In this document: positions 32,404-39,945 of the stretch, piece by piece | Numbering within the stretch: position 1 is the stretch's first letter | How the letters are laid out: the number at the start of each line of letters is the position of its first letter | Assembly (NCBI RefSeq): GCF_001668725.1 | Contig: NZ_LZKL01000089.1 | Coordinates: 1 to 64,000, forward strand | Length of the DNA: 64,000 nucleotides | Origin: Mycobacterium sp. E787 | GTDB taxonomy: Bacteria; Actinomycetota; Actinomycetes; Mycobacteriales; Mycobacteriaceae | Reading direction: 5' to 3' | Notes under the pieces: generated by a model | Seen by the model: the letters and a program-made list of their open reading frames with translations, nothing else | Databases searched by the model: none | What the model was told of the DNA's origin: nothing | Program-made: the position numbers and the translations under genes

Positions 32404-32694
32404 TCAGGACCACATGGCCAAATTCGTTGACATCGCTCCGGTGTAGTTGGCATGCGCCGTCTCGCCCGCGGCCCGCAGTTGGGCCAGGGCCTCGCGCATC
32501 ATCGCTTCGCCGCGGGCCCAGTGCCGATGCGCCTCGACGTGGGCCGCCGCGCCGCTGCCCGTCCATGTCGAGTGCAAAGTGCTTACCAGAGAATCGATTT
32601 CGGCCAGCATGTCTTCGGCATAGCGGCCGAATTCGGTCATTCGTTGCACGGCGTCGGCCAGCGCCCGGGGATCCACCCGAAACGGCTCAGCCAC
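32404..32694 (-). CDS. WXG100-family protein (ESX substrate-like), second of a pair
   Basis: The 96-residue protein has the helical hairpin pattern of ESAT-6-like proteins, with the WxG turn at Trp44-Thr-Gly (STWTGSGAAA). There is no YxxxD/E secretion signal at the C-terminus (it ends NLAMWS). Its GTG start overlaps the stop of the upstream WXG100 gene by 8 bases, and the two probably form a heterodimer, as EsxA-EsxB pairs do. No ESX secretion-apparatus genes lie nearby. Which ESX system exports it, if any, is unknown. Confidence 0.82.
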   Translation of the reverse strand: MAEPFRVDPRALADAVQRMTEFGRYAEDMLAEIDSLVSTLHSTWTGSGAAAHVEAHRHWARGEAMMREALAQLRAAGETAHANYTGAMSTNLAMWS

Positions 32695-32998
32695 GGCGCA
32701 CCCCGCGCAGAGCCTGGGCCGACGCCGCCTCGTTCTCCCGGTAGAGGCCGCCGGCCCGGGCCACCAGCCGCGCCAGCATCGAGAGGCCGACCTCCACCTC
32801 GCCGGCACCGCGGTGCCACAGCTCCCATGCGTCGGCGTAGGCGCTTCCCGACGTGCCGCGCCAGCCGCCGAGCATGTCGCCGACCTGGGCGTTGAGCTCC
32901 GCGAACTGGTTCCGCAGGTCCTCGGCGCGCCCCGCCAGCGCCTCGGCGAACCCCCGCATCGCCTCGGGATCGACCCGCACCGCGTCCTGGGCAGCCAC
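32687..32998 (-). CDS. WXG100-family protein (ESX substrate-like), first of a pair
   Basis: The 103-residue helical protein has the WxG motif at Trp46-Arg-Gly (MLGGWRGTSG) and a C-terminal YxxxE secretion-type signal at Tyr86-Glu90 (YRENE). It is encoded upstream of, and overlaps by 8 bases, the second WXG100 gene. Carrying the export motif on one partner is typical of EsxB/CFP-10-like subunits. In M. tuberculosis this place between serB1 and Rv0508 holds mmpS2-mmpL2 instead, so the pair is a lineage-specific insertion or replacement. Confidence 0.83.
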   Translation of the reverse strand: MAAQDAVRVDPEAMRGFAEALAGRAEDLRNQFAELNAQVGDMLGGWRGTSGSAYADAWELWHRGAGEVEVGLSMLARLVARAGGLYRENEAASAQALRGVRRG

Positions 32999-33063
32999 AT
33001 CGGCAACCTAACCGCCGCGGCGTGGCCCCACAATTCACCGACGCGAGTGCCACACTGTTCGCC

Positions 33064-33333
33064 ATGACGCAGGGCACCGGCCGGCCGCGGGTGGAGCTGC
33101 TGACCCGCGACGGCTGCACGATCTGCGCGCGGGTGCACGCGCGGCTGGTCGAGCTCGCCGACGAGCTGGGCTTCGAGCTGGCGGCGACCGACGTCGACGC
33201 CGCCGCGGCGGCGGGCAACCCGGGCCTGCGTGCCGAGTTCGGCGATCGGTTGCCGGTGGTTCTGCTCAACGGGCGCGAGCACAGTTACTGGGAGGTGGAC
33301 GAGCCGCGGCTGCGCGCGGACCTCGCTCGGTAA
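33064..33333 (+). CDS. Glutaredoxin-like thiol-disulfide protein (Rv0508-like)
   Basis: The 89-residue thioredoxin-fold protein has the redox motif CTIC in LLTRDGCTICARVH, the cis-proline segment LPVVLLNGREH and a short C-terminal helix. It resembles the DUF836/glutaredoxin family. The partner is unknown; it lies 97 bases before hemA and points the same way. The ATG at 33064 places the first strand (RVELLTRD) directly after a short tail. Confidence 0.85.
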   Translation: MTQGTGRPRVELLTRDGCTICARVHARLVELADELGFELAATDVDAAAAAGNPGLRAEFGDRLPVVLLNGREHSYWEVDEPRLRADLAR

Positions 33334-33430
33334 CGGCGGTCACTTATTTGGTAGCCCAGCTGATCAACGATTACCGTGGACAGCAGTTCAGTTACTGGGG
33401 AAGCAAGGGAGCTGGCCAGGTGATGCTGCC

Positions 33431-34807
33431 GTGAGCGTCCTGCTCTTCGGGGTTTCGCACCGCAGTGCGCCGGTCTCCGTCCTGGAACAACTCAGCATCG
33501 ACGAATCCGATCAGGTCAAGATCGTCGATCGGGTGTTGCAGTCGCCGCTGGTGACCGAGGCGATGGTGCTCTCGACGTGCAACCGGGTCGAGGTCTACGC
33601 CGTCGTCGACGCGTTCCACGGCGGGTTGGCGGTGGTCGGGCAGGTGCTGTCGGAACACTCCGGGATGTCGATGGGCGACCTGACCAAGTACGCCTACGTG
33701 CGCTACAGCGAGGCCGCCGTCGAGCACCTGTTCGCGGTGGCCAGCGGCCTGGATTCCGCGGTGGTCGGCGAGCAGCAGGTGCTGGGCCAGGTGCGCCGCG
33801 CCTACGGGACCGCCGAGGCCAACCGCACCGTCGGCCGGGTGCTGCACGAGCTGGCCCAGCGGGCGCTGTCGGTGGGCAAGCGGGTGCACTCCGAAACCGC
33901 CATCGACGCCGCCGGCGCGTCGGTGGTTTCGGTCGCCCTGGGCATGGCCGAGCGCAGGCTGGGCGGGCTGGCGGGCAAGACCGCCGTGGTCGTCGGCGCC
34001 GGGGCGATGGGCGCGCTGTCCTCGGCGCACCTGACCCGGGCCGGCATCGAGCAGGTCGCGGTGGTCAACCGCTCGGCCTCGCGCGCGCAGCGGCTGGCCC
34101 GCAAGATCCGCGAATCCGGCGTGCGGGCCGAGGCGCTGACCCTGGACCGGCTGCCCGACGCGCTGGCGGACGCCGACGTCGTGGTCAGCTGCACGGGCGC
34201 GGTGAGCCCCGTCGTCTCACTGGCGGACGTGCACCACGCGCTGGCCGCGGCCCGCCGGGACGAGGCCGCCCACCCGCTGGTCATCTGCGACCTGGGCATG
34301 CCGCGCGACGTCGACCCGGCGGTGGCCGGACTGCCCGGGGTCTGGGTCGTCGACGTGGACCGCGTGCAGCGCGAGCCGTCGGCCCACGCCGCGGCCGCCG
34401 ACGTCGACGCCGCGCGCCACATCGTGGCGACCGAGGTCGCCACCTACCTGGCGGGGCAGCGGATGGCCGAGGTCACCCCGACGGTGACGGCGCTGCGACA
34501 GCGGGCCGCCGACGTCGTCGAGGCGGAGTTGCTGCGCCTCGACAACCGGCTGCCCGGCCTGGAAAGCGCCCACCGGGAAGAGGTGGCGCGCACCGTGCGC
34601 CGCGTGGTCGACAAGCTGCTGCACGCACCCACCGTGCGGATCAAACAGCTCGCCAGCGCCCCGGGCGGCGACAGCTACGCCGAGGCGCTGCGCGAACTCT
34701 TCGAACTCGACCAGACCGCCATTGACTCGGTCGCCGCTGTGGCCGCTGGTGAATTGCCAGTCGCGCCAAGCCGATTCGACGCCACGCCGCAACAGTCCGG
34801 CGAGTAG
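33431..34807 (+). CDS. hemA: Glutamyl-tRNA reductase HemA
   Basis: The 458-residue enzyme reduces glutamyl-tRNA(Glu) to glutamate-1-semialdehyde, the first committed step of tetrapyrrole synthesis. The N-terminal catalytic domain has GVSHRSAPVSVLEQLS and the nucleophile Cys50 in LSTCNRVEVYA. The NADPH domain has VVVGAGAMGALSSAHL, and the C-terminal dimer domain starts near residue 310. The GTG at 33431 gives the canonical MSVLLFGVSH. hemC follows after 13 bases and hemD and hemB follow in turn. The next enzyme, HemL, is encoded 17 kb downstream. Confidence 0.97.
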   Translation: MSVLLFGVSHRSAPVSVLEQLSIDESDQVKIVDRVLQSPLVTEAMVLSTCNRVEVYAVVDAFHGGLAVVGQVLSEHSGMSMGDLTKYAYVRYSEAAVEHLFAVASGLDSAVVGEQQVLGQVRRAYGTAEANRTVGRVLHELAQRALSVGKRVHSETAIDAAGASVVSVALGMAERRLGGLAGKTAVVVGAGAMGALSSAHLTRAGIEQVAVVNRSASRAQRLARKIRESGVRAEALTLDRLPDALADADVVVSCTGAVSPVVSLADVHHALAAARRDEAAHPLVICDLGMPRDVDPAVAGLPGVWVVDVDRVQREPSAHAAAADVDAARHIVATEVATYLAGQRMAEVTPTVTALRQRAADVVEAELLRLDNRLPGLESAHREEVARTVRRVVDKLLHAPTVRIKQLASAPGGDSYAEALRELFELDQTAIDSVAAVAAGELPVAPSRFDATPQQSGE

Positions 34808-34820
34808 CCGATTGCCGCAC

Positions 34821-35765
34821 GTGATCCGGATAGGCACCCGGGGCAGCCTGTTGGCCACCACCCAGGCCGGTGTGGTCAGGGACGCCCTGATCGCCAACGG
34901 CCATCCCGCCGAACTGGTGACCATCACCACGGCCGGCGACCGGTCGTCGGCCCCCATCCAGAGCCTGGGCGTGGGCGCCTTCACGACCGCGTTGCGGGAG
35001 GCCATCGAGGACGGCCGCGTGGACGCCGCGGTGCACTCGCACAAAGATTTGCCGACGGCCGACGACCCGCGGTTCACCATCGCCGCGGTACCGCCGCGCA
35101 ACGACCCCCGCGACGCGCTCGTCGCGCGCGACGGCCTGGTGCTGGGTGAGTTGCCGGCGGGCTCGCTGGTGGGCACGTCGTCGCCGCGCAGGGCGGCTCA
35201 GCTTAGAGCATTGGGTCTCGGTTTGGAAATCCGCCCCCTACGAGGCAACCTAGATACCAGGTTGAACAGGGTAAGCAGTGGTGATCTTGACGCGATCGTG
35301 GTGGCCAGGGCCGGTCTCGCCCGGCTGGGCCGCCTCGACGATGTCACCGAGACGCTGGAGCCGGTGCAGATGTTGCCAGCACCGGCTCAAGGAGCGCTCG
35401 CCGTCGAGTGCCGCGCCGGTGACGAACTGGCCGCGGTGCTGGCGGAGTTGGACGACGCCGACACGCGCGCGGCGGTCACCGCGGAGCGGGCCCTGCTCGC
35501 CGAATTGGAGGCCGGTTGCTCCGCACCGGTGGGCGCGATCGCCGAGGTGGTCGAGTCCATCGACGACGAGGGCCGTGTCTTCGAAGAGCTGTCGCTGCGC
35601 GGCTGCGTGGCGGCGCTGGACGGGTCCGACGTGATCCGCGCGTCCGGCATCGGCACTCCCGGTCGGGCACGGGAGCTGGGGCTCTCGGTCGCCGCCGAGC
35701 TGCTCGAGCTGGGGGCCGGAGAGCTGATTGGGGGAGCGCGGCAAGACCCCGCGCGAGGAAACTGA
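34821..35765 (+). CDS. hemC: Porphobilinogen deaminase HemC
   Basis: The 314-residue enzyme polymerises four porphobilinogens into hydroxymethylbilane. It begins MIRIGTRGSLLATTQAG. The active-site lysines and arginines lie in HSHKDLPT and GTSSPRRAAQL. The dipyrromethane cofactor is carried by Cys233 in ELEAGCSAPVG. The GTG at 34821 is preferred to an in-frame TTG nine bases earlier because the enzyme then starts like known HemC. It sits 13 bases after hemA and 22 bases before the hemD fusion gene. Confidence 0.97.
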   Translation: MIRIGTRGSLLATTQAGVVRDALIANGHPAELVTITTAGDRSSAPIQSLGVGAFTTALREAIEDGRVDAAVHSHKDLPTADDPRFTIAAVPPRNDPRDALVARDGLVLGELPAGSLVGTSSPRRAAQLRALGLGLEIRPLRGNLDTRLNRVSSGDLDAIVVARAGLARLGRLDDVTETLEPVQMLPAPAQGALAVECRAGDELAAVLAELDDADTRAAVTAERALLAELEAGCSAPVGAIAEVVESIDDEGRVFEELSLRGCVAALDGSDVIRASGIGTPGRARELGLSVAAELLELGAGELIGGARQDPARGN

Positions 35766-35787
35766 AGAGAGTCACTTGGGAGCGACA

Positions 35788-37449
35788 ATGACGACGCGAG
35801 GGCGTAAGCCGAGACCGGGCCACATCACGTTCGTGGGCTCGGGCCCCGGCGACCCGGGACTGTTGACGACGCGGGCTGCCACGGTGCTGGCCAACGCCGC
35901 CCTGGTGTTCACCGACCCCGACGTGCCCGAACCCGTGCTCGCGCTGATCGGCAGGGATCTGCCGCCGGTCTCCGGCCCGGCGCCGGCCGGCCCGGAAGCC
36001 AAGGCCGAGGGCAACCCCGACGGTGACGCCGGCCAGGCCGGGCCCGCGGTGATCACCGAGGGCCCCGATATCCGCCCGGCGCTGGGCGAGCCCGCCGAGG
36101 TCGCCAAAACGCTTGTCGCCGAGGCCCGTACGGGCGCCGACGTGGTGCGGCTGGTGGCCGGCGACCCGCTGACGCTCGACGCGGTCATCACGGAGGTGAA
36201 CGCCGTCGCGCGCAGCCACCTGCACATCGAGATCGTGCCCGGGCTGGCCGCCACCAGCGCCGTCCCCACCTATGCGGGGCTGCCGCTGGGCTCGTCGCAC
36301 ACGGTCGCCGACGTGCGGGGCGACGTGGACTTCGACGCGCTCGCGGCGGCGCCCGGCCCACTGATCCTGCAGGCCACCGCGTCGCATGTGGCCGACGCGG
36401 CCCGCGCCCTGATCGAGCACGAGCTGGCCGAGGCCACCCCCTGCGTGGTGACCGCGCAGGGCACCACCTGCCAGCAGCGCTCGGTCGAGACCACGCTGGC
36501 CGGCCTGACCGATCCCGCCGTCCTGGGCGGCAACGACCCGGCCGGCCCGATGACCGGGCCGCTGGTGGTGACCATCGGCAAGACGGTGGCCAGCCGGGCG
36601 AAGCTGAACTGGTGGGAGAGCCGCGCGCTGTACGGCTGGACCGTGTTGGTGCCCCGCACCAAGGACCAGGCCGGCGAGATGAGCGAGCGGCTGACGTCCT
36701 ACGGCGCCCTGCCGATCGAGGTGCCGACCATCGCCGTCGAGCCCCCGCGCAGCCCCGCCCAGATGGAGCGGGCCGTCAAGGGCCTGGTCGACGGCCGCTT
36801 CCAGTGGGTGGTGTTCACCTCCACCAACGCGGTGCGCGCGGTGTGGGAGAAGTTCGGCGAGTTCGGGCTGGACGCCCGGGCGTTCTCCGGGGTGAAGATC
36901 GCCTGCGTCGGCGAGTCGACGGCCGACCGGGTCCGCGCCTTCGGGATCAGCCCCGAGCTGGTGCCGGCCGGCGAGCAGTCCTCGCTGGGCCTGCTCGACG
37001 ACTTCCCGCCCTACGACAGCGTTTTCGACCCGGTGAACCGGGTCCTGCTGCCGCGGGCCGACATCGCCACCGAGACGCTGGCCGAGGGGCTGCGCGAGCG
37101 CGGCTGGGAGATCGAGGACGTCACGGCCTACCGGACCGTGCGCGCCGCGCCGCCGCCGGCGGCCACCCGCGAGATGATCAAGACGGGCGGCTTCGACGCG
37201 GTGTGCTTCACCTCCAGCTCGACCGTGCGCAACCTGGTCGGCATCGCCGGCAAACCGCACGCGCGCACGATCATCGCCTGCATCGGCCCCAAGACCGCCG
37301 AGACCGCCGCGGAATTCGGCCTGCGGGTGGACGTCCAGCCCGACACCGCCGCCGTCGGCCCCCTGGTCGATGCGTTGGCCGAGCACGCCGCGCGGCTGCG
37401 CGCCGAGGGGGCGCTGCCGCCGCCGCGCAAGAAGAGCCGCAGGCGCTAG
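35788..37449 (+). CDS. hemD: Fused uroporphyrinogen-III C-methyltransferase-like / uroporphyrinogen-III synthase
   Basis: The 553-residue protein is a fusion. Residues about 12-265 are a tetrapyrrole methyltransferase (SUMT/CobA-like) domain with the SAM motif FVGSGPGDPGLLTT and VRLVAGDPLTLDA. Residues about 275-545 are the HemD synthase, which closes hydroxymethylbilane to uroporphyrinogen III (LYGWTVLVPRTKDQA, VVFTSTNAVRAVWEK, CFTSSSTVRNL). The HemD half is needed for heme. The methylase half would divert carbon to siroheme or cobalamin, but its activity is unproven. This is the Rv0511 arrangement typical of mycobacteria. Confidence 0.94.
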   Translation: MTTRGRKPRPGHITFVGSGPGDPGLLTTRAATVLANAALVFTDPDVPEPVLALIGRDLPPVSGPAPAGPEAKAEGNPDGDAGQAGPAVITEGPDIRPALGEPAEVAKTLVAEARTGADVVRLVAGDPLTLDAVITEVNAVARSHLHIEIVPGLAATSAVPTYAGLPLGSSHTVADVRGDVDFDALAAAPGPLILQATASHVADAARALIEHELAEATPCVVTAQGTTCQQRSVETTLAGLTDPAVLGGNDPAGPMTGPLVVTIGKTVASRAKLNWWESRALYGWTVLVPRTKDQAGEMSERLTSYGALPIEVPTIAVEPPRSPAQMERAVKGLVDGRFQWVVFTSTNAVRAVWEKFGEFGLDARAFSGVKIACVGESTADRVRAFGISPELVPAGEQSSLGLLDDFPPYDSVFDPVNRVLLPRADIATETLAEGLRERGWEIEDVTAYRTVRAAPPPAATREMIKTGGFDAVCFTSSSTVRNLVGIAGKPHARTIIACIGPKTAETAAEFGLRVDVQPDTAAVGPLVDALAEHAARLRAEGALPPPRKKSRRR

Positions 37450-37461
37450 TGGTCGCCCTTC

Positions 37462-37525
37462 CCGCGAGCGTGCGTGTCTGTACAGCGACACGCCGTCTGG
37501 GCTGGCATTCTGCGCACGCTCGCGG
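37462..37525. repeat. Intergenic inverted-repeat element between hemD and hemB
   Basis: Perfect 13-bp arms CCGCGAGCGTGCG (37462-37474) and CGCACGCTCGCGG (37513-37525) enclose an inner GCGTGTC/GACACGC pair (37472-37493). The element fills most of the 88-base gap and ends 12 bases before the hemB ATG. It may shape the transcript between the two genes. It resembles dispersed mycobacterial palindromes; related layouts occur at 17339-17416 and 59811-59901. Confidence 0.65.
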
Positions 37526-37537
37526 CGACGGACGAGC

Positions 37538-38518
37538 ATGAGTTACCCCCGGCAGCGCCCGCGCCGGCTCCGCTCGACACCCGCGTTGCGTCGCCTGGTG
37601 GCGCAAACGTCGCTGGAGCCAAGGCATTTGGTGCTGCCGATGTTCGTCGCCGACGGGATCGACGAACCGCGGCCGATCGCATCGATGCCCAACGTCGTTC
37701 AGCACAGCCGGGATTCGCTGCGCCGCGCCGCCGAGGAGGCCGTCGCCGCCGGGGTTGGCGGGGTGATGCTGTTCGGCGTTCCCCGCGATCAGGACAAGGA
37801 CGCGACCGGCTCGGCCGGCACCGATCCGGACGGCATCCTCAACGTCGCGCTGCGCGACCTGGCCAAGGATCTCGGTGACGCCACGGTGTTGATGGCCGAC
37901 ACCTGCCTGGACGAGTTCACCGACCACGGGCACTGCGGCGTCCTGGACGCCCGCGGCCGGGTGGACAACGACGCCACCCTGGCCCGCTACGTCAAACTGG
38001 CTGTGGCACAGGCGGAATCGGGCGCCCATGTGGTCGGACCGAGCGGCATGATGGACGGCCAGGTGGCCGCGATCCGCGACGGCCTGGACGCGGCCGGCTA
38101 CACCGACGTGGTGATCCTGGCCTACGCCGCCAAGTTCGCCTCGGCGTTCTACGGCCCGTTCCGCGAGGCGGTGAGCTCGAGGCTGTCCGGGGACCGGCGC
38201 ACCTACCAGCAGGAGCCCGGCAACTTCCGGGAGGCGCTGCGCGAGGTGCGGCTGGACCTCGACGAGGGCGCCGACATCGTGATGGTCAAGCCCGCCCTGG
38301 GTTACCTCGATGTGCTGGCGGCGGCGGCGGAGGTCTCGCCGGTGCCGGTGGCCGCCTACCAGGTGTCGGGCGAGTACGCCATGATCTGCGCCGCGGCCGC
38401 CAACGATTGGATCGACGAGCGCGCCGCCGCCCTGGAGTCGCTGACCGGCATCCGGCGCGCCGGGGCCGACATCGTGCTCACCTATTGGGCCGCGGATGCG
38501 GCAAGCTGGCTGTCGTGA
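37538..38518 (+). CDS. hemB: Delta-aminolevulinic acid dehydratase HemB
   Basis: The 326-residue enzyme condenses two 5-aminolevulinates to porphobilinogen. The Schiff-base lysine is in IVMVKPALGYLDVL and the second lysine in YAAKFASAFYGPF. The metal-binding stretch reads TCLDEFTDHGHCG, so one cysteine of the classical Zn triad is replaced by aspartate, an intermediate between Zn and Mg types. The 3' end overlaps the next gene as GTGA. Confidence 0.96.
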   Translation: MSYPRQRPRRLRSTPALRRLVAQTSLEPRHLVLPMFVADGIDEPRPIASMPNVVQHSRDSLRRAAEEAVAAGVGGVMLFGVPRDQDKDATGSAGTDPDGILNVALRDLAKDLGDATVLMADTCLDEFTDHGHCGVLDARGRVDNDATLARYVKLAVAQAESGAHVVGPSGMMDGQVAAIRDGLDAAGYTDVVILAYAAKFASAFYGPFREAVSSRLSGDRRTYQQEPGNFREALREVRLDLDEGADIVMVKPALGYLDVLAAAAEVSPVPVAAYQVSGEYAMICAAAANDWIDERAAALESLTGIRRAGADIVLTYWAADAASWLS

Positions 38519-39042
38519 CGGACCCCCGGCCGTTGTTCTACGAGCCCGGCGCCAGCTGGTGGTGGGTGGCGCTGGGCCCGGCGTCGGCGGCGGCCATGGT
38601 GCTGATCGAAATCTGGAGCGGGGCCCCGGTGTCGTTCGTCGTCCCGGCGATCTTCTTGGTCCTGGTGTCGGCGTTCGTGGGGCTGCAGGTGAAGGCGGCG
38701 CGGATCCACGTCTCGGTGGAGCTCACCGAAGACGCCCTGCGGCAGGGCACCGAAACCATCCTGGTGCGCGAAATCCTCAAGGTGTACCCCGAACCCGAAC
38801 ACCACGAGGCGTCCGGCAAGGAGCTGGCGAGATGGCAGTCGTCGCGGGCGCTCGGCGAACTCGTCGGGGTGCCGCGCCACCGCATCGGCATCGGCCTCAA
38901 GCTCACCGGCGACCGCACCGCCCAGGCCTGGGCCCGCCGTCATCGTCAGCTACGGGCGGCCCTGACGCCGCTGGTCCAGGAGCGGGTGGAGCCCGCCGGC
39001 TCCGACGCCGCCGACGACCGCGACGACGGGCCCACGCCGTGA
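38515..39042 (+). CDS. DUF3093 membrane protein (Rv0513-like)
   Basis: The 175-residue protein has two membrane helices near the N-terminus (SWWWVALGPASAAAMVLIEI and VSFVVPAIFLVLVSAFVGL). A soluble C-terminal domain follows, with HVSVELTEDALRQGTETILV typical of DUF3093, then an acidic tail. Function is unknown. The GTG start overlaps the hemB stop by 4 bases, which indicates cotranslation with the heme operon, and it in turn overlaps the next small gene by 4 bases. Confidence 0.83.
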   Translation: MTDPRPLFYEPGASWWWVALGPASAAAMVLIEIWSGAPVSFVVPAIFLVLVSAFVGLQVKAARIHVSVELTEDALRQGTETILVREILKVYPEPEHHEASGKELARWQSSRALGELVGVPRHRIGIGLKLTGDRTAQAWARRHRQLRAALTPLVQERVEPAGSDAADDRDDGPTP

Positions 39043-39305
39043 TCGCCCGCTATCGCGCCGTCGTGGAGCTCGCCCTGGCCTGCGTCGCGCTGGTGGGCGG
39101 GGGGCTGAGCTGGGTGCACGCGCGCCACACGGTGCGTGTCGCCCCCATCGCCGACGGGCAGCCGTTCACCACGTCGCTGGTGTACAACCCTCAGCTGCTG
39201 TTGCTGACCCTGGTGCTGGTGACGGCCGCCGGGGTGCTGGCGGTGGTCGGGATCGCCCGCCTGCTGCGGGCGCGGACGCCGGGAAAAGCTACGCCGTCTT
39301 CTTGA
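39039..39305 (+). CDS. Small two-helix membrane protein (Rv0514-like)
   Basis: The 88-residue protein has two hydrophobic helices (VVELALACVALVGGGLSWV and LLLLTLVLVTAAGVLAVVGI) separated by a polar loop of about 30 residues. No domain was recognised. Its GTG start overlaps the preceding stop and its own 3' end overlaps the convergent STAS gene by 17 bases. It is the last gene of the hemB operon; the 13E12 repeat protein Rv0515 that lies beyond in M. tuberculosis is absent. Confidence 0.78.
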   Translation: MIARYRAVVELALACVALVGGGLSWVHARHTVRVAPIADGQPFTTSLVYNPQLLLLTLVLVTAAGVLAVVGIARLLRARTPGKATPSS

Positions 39306-39720
39306 TCAGCGGCAGCACGAGCTGACGGCGGCTCACGATCGCTTCGGCCAGGTTGCGGAGCGCCTCGCGCACCGAGCGCGCGACCGGCAACTCGCCCTCG
39401 CCGCCCAGCAGCCCCATGACGGCCGGGCTCGCGACCAGCGTCCACTCCACCCCGGCGGCGCGGCAGTCCTCGTCGAGCCGGTGCACGAGCGAGACACCCG
39501 CCGCAGCAAAGTGGGTCACGTCGCTCAGGTCGACCACCACCGGGTTGCTCCCCAGGGTGAAACGCCAGAGGTACTCGCTGACCCGGTCGACGTTGGCCGC
39601 GTTGATGTCGCCGCGAATGGTCACCACGGTCGCCAGGTGCCGGCAGTGGGCGCGGATCTGGGCGCCATCGCAGTCGAAGGTGCCGTACCCGTGCCGTGTC
39701 GCGACGGTGGTGATTGTCAT
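39289..39720 (-). CDS. STAS-domain anti-anti-sigma factor-like protein (Rv0516c-like)
   Basis: The 143-residue protein has a STAS fold: VVTIRGDINAANVDRVSEYL with the typical first strands and helix, then NPVVVDLSDVTHFAAAGVSL, where Ser in the AAGVS turn is the usual phosphorylation site. M. tuberculosis Rv0516c is part of an osmotic-stress pathway and is phosphorylated by PknD near its N-terminus; the Thr-rich start (MTITTVATRH) is kept here. GAGG five bases before the ATG at 39720 favours this start over one 45 bases upstream. Confidence 0.86.
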   Translation of the reverse strand: MTITTVATRHGYGTFDCDGAQIRAHCRHLATVVTIRGDINAANVDRVSEYLWRFTLGSNPVVVDLSDVTHFAAAGVSLVHRLDEDCRAAGVEWTLVASPAVMGLLGGEGELPVARSVREALRNLAEAIVSRRQLVLPLIKKTA

Positions 39721-39945
39721 GAGCGCCTCATTCCCTTCGACCTGTCCTCTAAAGGTGCCCGCCAAATCTAAGGGGACCGGAAGCCGCCTCTAACTCTTTG
39801 CTAAGAAGCCGATTTCGGTGCGTTTGGTGGGGGTTCAGGCAACATCGTGGCCGTTTTGTAGCCGTGCCACGCCACGGCCCATCACGCCATCGGAAGCCGT
39901 CCGCTGCTAGGCTTCGTGGGCTGCCGGTTGCCAGTCGGGGGGCTC

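Noticed and set aside
33348..33434. TTG-started 28-codon ORF whose TGA overlaps the hemA GTG
   Set aside because: Weak start codon and no ribosome binding site. The overlap is suggestive, but one case in GC-rich sequence is not enough.
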